DNA of 11,467 bases from Gemmatimonadota bacterium (lineage in GTDB: Bacteria > Gemmatimonadota > Gemmatimonadetes > Longimicrobiales > Gaopeijiaceae). The translations under genes were made by a program, and so were the position numbers. Shown here one piece after another: positions 7,371 to 11,467 of this stretch. Below the pieces are notes generated by a model. It worked only from the letters and a program-made list of their open reading frames with translations, made no database searches and was not told the DNA's origin. Numbering within the stretch: position 1 is the stretch's first letter; every line of letters begins with the position of its first letter. The stretch lies in assembly GCA_012959595.1 (NCBI GenBank), contig DUCW01000044.1, positions 1 to 11,467 on the forward strand. Reading direction: 5' to 3'.

Positions 7371-8381
7371 GTTTAGGCGATCGACTATAGAATAGGCATT
7401 TAGCAACAAATCCCTTGCATCATTCAGTTGATTACGAGCGATAGTGGCATTTTGCCCGGTTGAACCAAGGGCGATTTGTGCCAGACTTTTTATTTCTTCA
7501 TTGCTGAGGCCATTTTCGAATCCTAAAAAGGTTGCCCATCTGAGAGTTTGTTCCTGCCAGTCGCGAGTCAGCTCATTAGAGATTTCGTCAGGAATAGTCA
7601 TTCCTGCAGCAATCGCTTCTTCCAGAGTAAGTTTTGACGGAACCTCATTCCTGAATCCCATGAGGTCTGCCACCTGTAAGACCACGGAGGGTCTGACTTC
7701 TTCGAAGGGAATTTCTGTTTTTCCTTCCAAACGTAGAATATGAAATCCGTACTGAGTTTCAGTAACAGAACTGATACTATTGACTTCCAAAGCCACCGCT
7801 GCATTCCAGAATTCTGAAACCCATGATCCGTCTCGTCCTGGTTTCAGAAGACCTTGTCGCCCTTCTGCACCAGGTTCTTCTGAAAGTTCCGCTGCTATTT
7901 CTGGAAAGACATCACCAGCTTCGATCCTTAGGAGTGCCATCTCAGCTTTATTGCGAGCATTGTCACGATGTGATGCGGGTTGCCAGCGCTCAGAGAAAAA
8001 CAGAATGTGTCGGACCACTAGTTCGACTGAAGGGTTGGTTGAGTAGTGAGCACTTAGTTCTGGTTCGCTGATCGAAGATGCTTCTACGAAACGTTCGGCC
8101 GCGAGTTGTTTTACCAAGGCTCGGTTCAGGGTCTTGTCTAAGAGAGGTGTTAGAATTCGATCGGTCTCTTCCCGGGATACTGCGAGACCAAATGCCGTTA
8201 TTTCTGCGAGCTTTAGTCGGCCTGCAGAACTCAGTCCAAGGAGTTCCTCCTCACTGTAGCCGATATCTCCAATCGAGAGAACATAAACCTTGTCGAAACA
8301 AGCAGTCATACATATGAAGATTGCAGTGGGAGCGAGCAGGCGAATTGATTTTCCGATCTTGTTGATTAAGGCTGAATGCAA
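7365..8381 (-). CDS. Parvulin-type (PpiC/SurA-like) peptidyl-prolyl isomerase, putative lipoprotein
   Basis: Predicted envelope folding catalyst for cis-trans isomerisation of prolyl bonds. The N-terminus has Lys8, Lys11 and Arg14, a hydrophobic core at 15-26 and MTAC with Cys28. This resembles a lipobox, although Met replaces the usual Leu at -3. A helical N-domain (about 40-118) is followed by one parvulin domain (about 120-222). That domain carries the two conserved histidines, His125 in VVRHILF and His214 in YGFHILRL, and a GRQGLLKPGRDGSW loop. Residues 223-338 form a helical tail, as in SurA/PrsA-like chaperones. The start is TTG, supported by a strong TAAGGAG (8387-8393 on the plus strand) 5 bases upstream. 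It is divergent to the 145-residue gene and lies 67 bp upstream of the M50B gene. At 338 residues it is complete. Confidence 0.9.
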   Translation of the reverse strand: MHSALINKIGKSIRLLAPTAIFICMTACFDKVYVLSIGDIGYSEEELLGLSSAGRLKLAEITAFGLAVSREETDRILTPLLDKTLNRALVKQLAAERFVEASSISEPELSAHYSTNPSVELVVRHILFFSERWQPASHRDNARNKAEMALLRIEAGDVFPEIAAELSEEPGAEGRQGLLKPGRDGSWVSEFWNAAVALEVNSISSVTETQYGFHILRLEGKTEIPFEEVRPSVVLQVADLMGFRNEVPSKLTLEEAIAAGMTIPDEISNELTRDWQEQTLRWATFLGFENGLSNEEIKSLAQIALGSTGQNATIARNQLNDARDLLLNAYSIVDRLNP

Positions 8382-8386
8382 TGTTG

Positions 8387-8393
8387 CTCCTTA
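8387..8393 (-). promoter_or_regulatory. Strong ribosome binding site fixing a TTG start
   Basis: Read on the minus strand, TAAGGAG ends 5 bases before TTG 8381-8379. No in-frame ATG or GTG lies nearby upstream, so the TTG start of the parvulin gene is well supported. Confidence 0.75.
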
Positions 8394-8402
8394 CTAGTGG
8401 AC

Positions 8403-8432
8403 ATTATGGCTGGGATACATTAAAACTCTTAA
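8403..8432 (-). promoter_or_regulatory. Candidate promoter of the parvulin-M50B pair
   Basis: On the minus strand TTAAGA (8432-8427, four of six) and CATAAT (8408-8403, five of six) are 18 bases apart. Transcription would start about 15-20 bases before the TTG start codon. The sequence overlaps small dyads in the divergent region. This is plausible but a by-eye match only. Confidence 0.35.
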
Positions 8433-8451
8433 TCAATGATTGCTATTCATT
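8431..8451. repeat. Overlapping small dyads in the divergent promoter region
   Basis: AATCA-A-TGATT (8431-8441) overlaps AATGA/TCATT (8435-8451, 7-base centre). They lie midway between two divergent genes and overlap the candidate minus-strand -35 box, a position suited to an operator. The arms are only 5 bp and AT-rich, so chance is a real alternative. Confidence 0.25.
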
Positions 8452-8487
8452 CACACAAACTGTTTTTTCCGCCTGCGTAGGGTTTAG

Positions 8488-8925
8488 ATGGTTATTCCAA
8501 AAAATTTCGACCGAAGTATTCTGATGTCACATCTCCACGACCAGTTTTGGTCGCAAGAGTATTACCTCGCGGCGAATAGAGTGAGGGATTGGAAAGCGAC
8601 CAAGGGACCAGGATGGGCGGAAGATCTTTTTAGAAAAATTGATCAGGTTGATTCTGACCTAAATCAAGAAAAACGGGAGGCACTTGAAACGAATGCTTCT
8701 AGGCGACTCATAAAATCGTATTTTCGAAAGACCCAGCAATTTTGTAATAGGGGTTTCTTAGAGCGTGGAGATCTTTCTGAGCATCTGGCGATGCCTCAAC
8801 GTCTTTCGATGCTGTTTGAGATCATCGAAGCCTTTGAATATGCTAGGAAACCTGACTATAACAGAGAAATGTTTGATTTTTATGATAATTTACATCAGAG
8901 TCAGTTGATTCGACCAGGTCGGTAA
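8488..8925 (+). CDS. Uncharacterised 145-residue protein
   Basis: I do not recognise this family. The ATG has a TAGGG (8479-8483) 4 bases upstream. The product has no signal peptide or membrane span and looks alpha-helical and charged. Residues 20-32 (FWSQEYYLAANRV) and 100-127, through AMPQRLSMLFEIIEAFEYAR, are the most structured-looking parts, with aromatic clusters such as EMFDFYDNL near the C-terminus. There is a single Cys, in QQFCNRG. It is likely a small cytoplasmic protein. It is transcribed divergently from the parvulin gene and lies 103 bp before the M14 peptidase gene. Its frame is open throughout, with a sensible start and no better frame on either strand, which supports a real gene. 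Confidence 0.7.
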   Translation: MVIPKNFDRSILMSHLHDQFWSQEYYLAANRVRDWKATKGPGWAEDLFRKIDQVDSDLNQEKREALETNASRRLIKSYFRKTQQFCNRGFLERGDLSEHLAMPQRLSMLFEIIEAFEYARKPDYNREMFDFYDNLHQSQLIRPGR

Positions 8926-9028
8926 TTGCAGGTGTCGACGTTGAATGGTTTTGGGTGTTGAATCGTCATCGAAGTGAAGGAGTTTTCTAATCGACTTAGG
9001 TTCTAACTATGGCAAGAGAAAAAAACTT
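8926..9028. promoter_or_regulatory. Leader region of the M14 peptidase gene with orphan Shine-Dalgarno
   Basis: This 103-bp gap contains AAGGAG at 8977-8982 with no ATG, GTG or TTG at a usable distance. It also holds a 7-base direct repeat GTTGAAT (8940-8946 and 8957-8963) and a seven-codon frame from ATG 9009. No clear promoter was found by eye. Confidence 0.35.
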
Positions 9029-9032
9029 ATGA
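9009..9032 (+). CDS. Possible seven-codon leader ORF overlapping the M14 start
   Basis: ATG 9009 begins MAREKNL and ends with TGA at 9030-9032, so its stop overlaps the M14 start codon (ATG 9029-9031) as ATGA. An AGG at 8998-9000 lies 8 bases upstream. The arrangement is typical of translational coupling, but a frame this short can occur by chance. Confidence 0.2.
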   Translation: MAREKNL

Positions 9033-11467
9033 TCTTTGAACAACATTCTAGAATACGTGCTTTACAGTGTGTTTCGGTTGCTTTGATAACCGTAGGTTTT
9101 CCAGTACCGACAATAGCCCAAGTTATACCCACTCCAGAGTCGGTCCTTGGTTTTCCAGTAGGAGCAGATTTTGAGCTAGCGACCTACGAACAGTCTCTCG
9201 ATTATTTTCAAGAACTGGCGGATGCTTCTGACAGGGTTGAGTTGAAACAGGTTGGTGAAACGAGTCATGGCAAGCCCTGGTACCTAGCAGTCATTTCTTC
9301 TAGCTCCAATTTGAAGGACTTGGAGCATTATCGGCAGATCAGCCAAACACTGGCTTATCCACCAGATAATATGACTAGAGAAGATGCAAGAAAATTGGCA
9401 ATAGAAGGTAAAGCAATTGTGCATATCGATGGCGGGCTTCATTCGACTGAAGCAGCCCACGCTCAGCATACCATCCAGCTTGCTTATGATTTAGTGACCG
9501 GCGATGGAGATGAAGAAATCGCTGAAATCCTGGACAATGTGATTCTGCTTCTCTGGTTCAGTATAAATCCTGATGGTCAAACAATGGTTTCAGACTGGTA
9601 CAAATCTAATCTAGGTACACCTTATGAGACCGCTGGAACCCCATTCTTATACCAAAAGTATGTAGGTCACGACAACAACCGTGATGGGTACATGATCAAT
9701 CAAATTGAGTCGAGAGTAGTTACTCGAGTGGATCGGTATTGGGAACCACAGATCATTTATAACCACCATCAAAGTTCACCTTTCCCTACACGGATATGGA
9801 TCCCACCTTTTGCAGAACCGATTAGTCCGAATGTTCACCCCTTGATGTGGCGGACAGTCAATTTGATTGGCATGGCAATGGCTCAGGCTTTGGAGGAGAG
9901 GGGTCAAGAAGGGGCATACCAATATGGGGACGGTTTTGATAATTGGTATCCAGGCTTCATGGACCATGCAAATAATTTCCATAATGTAGCTTCGTTATTA
10001 ACAGAAACAGCACTATATCGCTATGCGACACCACATTTCTATACTATCGATGATTTTCCTTCCAGGGATAGAGATTTGCGACCTGAATCTCTTTATCCTA
10101 GTCCTTGGAGAGGAGGATGGTGGAGGATAGGAGATGCTGTTGATTATATGTTGACCACTTCGATATCGGTCTTGGACGTAGCGGCGAAATACAAGAGAGA
10201 TATTCTTTTCAATCGTTTTCAGGCTGCTAGAGATGTCACTCAACAGTATAGATACGAGCCACCTTACGCCTACTTTATCTCTCAAGAACAGCGCGATCCG
10301 TTAGCCGCTGTAGAGATGCTTAGACGGCTCGCCTTTAACGGGATTGAAATAGGTCAGCTTGAAGAGACTGTTTCCGTTGAAGGAATCAGTCATTCTAAGG
10401 GCTCTTGGGTCATTCCAATGGATCAACCTAACGCGAACTTCGTACGTCAGCTTTTTTCTGTACAGGAATATCCAGATCTCAGAGAATATCCAGAGGGACC
10501 ACCAGAGCAGCCCTATGACGTTTCAGGTTGGACCTTGCCCTATCAGTTCGATGTTAGGGTGGTGGAGTTAACTACTCCGCTAAATGAGGAAGTCCGAAGC
10601 AAGATAGTGAAACTTGAAGATGATCCTTTATCTTGGGATGATCAGGTCGATGCTCAGACTTGGGATTCTCCGCCAGGTGTAGGGTTCGATAGTCACCCAG
10701 TAGCACGTGCTGTAGTTCCTCTCGAAAGGGTGATTGCAGGCAGTGGGCCAGCGTTATACTTAAGTCCATCTGAAAACAATTCATACCGTGCTGTTTCACG
10801 TGCTTGGAAAGAAGGTGCAGACGTTCGGTTTTTGCCCGCCTCCAAGATTGCTGTGGACCCAGAGAGTGGACAATGGCTCATCAACGGCATGTCGATATCC
10901 TCCCAGGCCAACCTTGTGGATGACTTCTCTCTTCGAGCAAGAAGAGGAGCTACCTCGGGGCTATCGATCAGGCAACCGCGGATTGGCCTGTATCGTCCTT
11001 GGGTAGCCAACTCAGATGAAGGGTGGACACGCTGGGTTCTAGAAATGTATCAGATAAAACACACGAGCCTGTATAATGCTGATGTGAAGGCTGGGTCACT
11101 TAATTCTAGATATGATGTGATTGTCATTGCGGATATGAGTCGTGACCAGATCATGACTGGGTTTGCCAAGGGATCTGTGCCTCCTAAATACTCGGGAGGG
11201 ATTGATGCAAACGGGGCTCGCGAAATTGATAAATTCGTTAGGAATGGAGGGACTCTAGTTACGATTAATCGTTCTAGCATTTTTGCTATAGATGAACTCC
11301 ACCTTCCTGTAAGTAATGTGGTCGCCGATATTCCTCGCCAGGAATATTTTGTGGGGGGTGCAATTGCTGAGATCATAGTAGATAAGTCTCATCCTATCAT
11401 GGCTGGCATGCCAGAACGAGCAAAAATGTTTGTCGGATCCAGTCCAGTTTTTACAGGCAAAGAGGGT
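9029..11467 (+). CDS. Secreted M14-family zinc carboxypeptidase-like metallopeptidase, 3' end cut by window edge
   Basis: Exported zinc peptidase of the M14 fold, probably acting on peptides outside the cytoplasm. The frame runs without a stop from ATG 9029 to the window end, giving 813 visible codons. The N-terminus has Arg8 and Arg10, a hydrophobic core at about 11-27 and a likely signal cleavage after PTIA (residue 30). The M14 domain (about 45-380) shows the HXXE zinc motif in GGLHSTEA (His138, Glu141), a likely third ligand in YNHHQ (His246/247) followed by RIWIPPF, and the catalytic Glu326 in LLTETALYRY. From about residue 650 (RIGLYRPW) to the edge, the region resembles a class-I glutamine-amidotransferase-like Rossmann domain, with YDVIVIADM and a GGTLVTINR strand-loop. 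The ribosome binding site is weak (AAGAGAA), and a seven-codon frame overlaps the start. The rest of the C-terminus lies outside the window. Confidence 0.9.
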   Translation, partial: MIFEQHSRIRALQCVSVALITVGFPVPTIAQVIPTPESVLGFPVGADFELATYEQSLDYFQELADASDRVELKQVGETSHGKPWYLAVISSSSNLKDLEHYRQISQTLAYPPDNMTREDARKLAIEGKAIVHIDGGLHSTEAAHAQHTIQLAYDLVTGDGDEEIAEILDNVILLLWFSINPDGQTMVSDWYKSNLGTPYETAGTPFLYQKYVGHDNNRDGYMINQIESRVVTRVDRYWEPQIIYNHHQSSPFPTRIWIPPFAEPISPNVHPLMWRTVNLIGMAMAQALEERGQEGAYQYGDGFDNWYPGFMDHANNFHNVASLLTETALYRYATPHFYTIDDFPSRDRDLRPESLYPSPWRGGWWRIGDAVDYMLTTSISVLDVAAKYKRDILFNRFQAARDVTQQYRYEPPYAYFISQEQRDPLAAVEMLRRLAFNGIEIGQLEETVSVEGISHSKGSWVIPMDQPNANFVRQLFSVQEYPDLREYPEGPPEQPYDVSGWTLPYQFDVRVVELTTPLNEEVRSKIVKLEDDPLSWDDQVDAQTWDSPPGVGFDSHPVARAVVPLERVIAGSGPALYLSPSENNSYRAVSRAWKEGADVRFLPASKIAVDPESGQWLINGMSISSQANLVDDFSLRARRGATSGLSIRQPRIGLYRPWVANSDEGWTRWVLEMYQIKHTSLYNADVKAGSLNSRYDVIVIADMSRDQIMTGFAKGSVPPKYSGGIDANGAREIDKFVRNGGTLVTINRSSIFAIDELHLPVSNVVADIPRQEYFVGGAIAEIIVDKSHPIMAGMPERAKMFVGSSPVFTGKEG

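Noticed and set aside
7444..8317. Several plus-strand open frames (60-99 codons) opposite the parvulin gene
   Set aside because: They overlap each other and lie opposite a gene with a signal peptide, a full parvulin domain and a strong ribosome binding site; they are strand shadows.
8940..8963. Direct repeat GTTGAAT as a CRISPR-like or iteron element
   Set aside because: There are only two 7-base copies and no further repeats, which is expected by chance.
10693..11376. Minus- and plus-strand open frames over the M14 gene
   Set aside because: The M14 frame is continuous through the whole region with conserved motifs; the others lack ribosome binding sites and recognisable content.
1..11467. 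Mobile element, phage or defence island
   Set aside because: No transposase, integrase, terminal inverted repeats, tRNA attachment site, nuclease or toxin-antitoxin motif was seen on either strand.

Overview
The window is an ordinary-looking bacterial chromosomal segment. By eye the base composition is balanced or slightly AT-rich (not computed), coding density is high and the standard genetic code fits. The protein set points to an uncultured Gram-negative lineage. It includes a DUF5916 outer-membrane-type barrel with an N-terminal CBM9-like domain, a large secreted M14 metallopeptidase, a GreA-like factor with a shortened N-terminus, a PRX_like1 redoxin and a lipoprotein parvulin. This combination recalls Gemmatimonadota and similar marine or soil groups, but that assignment is from memory of family distribution and is only an inference. 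I see no tRNA, rRNA, CRISPR array, insertion sequence, integrase or phage gene, and no clear sign of recent transfer.

Layout. Positions 2-2642 (+) hold an amidase-signature enzyme cut by the left edge, then a 434-residue protein I do not recognise. A non-coding gap of about 260 bp follows. Positions 2904-6313 (+) hold three closely spaced genes: the DUF5916/CBM9-like envelope protein, a GreA/GreB-type transcript cleavage factor and a thioredoxin-fold redoxin. A 312-bp convergent gap (6314-6625) contains several hairpins and a promoter-like pair. Positions 8381-6626 (-) hold a parvulin-type peptidyl-prolyl isomerase lipoprotein and, downstream, a small integral-membrane M50B-like metalloprotease. 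From a divergent region at 8393-8487, the plus strand carries an unrecognised 145-residue protein and then a secreted M14 zinc carboxypeptidase (9029 onward). The M14 gene is open to the right edge, so its 3' end is missing.

How the genes may work together. Much of the window concerns the cell envelope and protein handling: an outer-membrane barrel, a secreted peptidase, a periplasmic folding catalyst and an intramembrane-type protease. The parvulin and M50B pair is the most suggestive association, since a folding factor and a membrane protease are read in the same direction 67 bp apart. A joint role in envelope proteostasis is inference only. The GreA-like and redoxin genes are probably housekeeping passengers in the operon with the barrel protein.

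I did not find a convincing undescribed system. The items most worth a second look are the two uncharacterised proteins, the paired palindromes between the parvulin and M50B genes, the seven-codon reading frame overlapping the M14 start, and a possible small RNA in the convergent gap.
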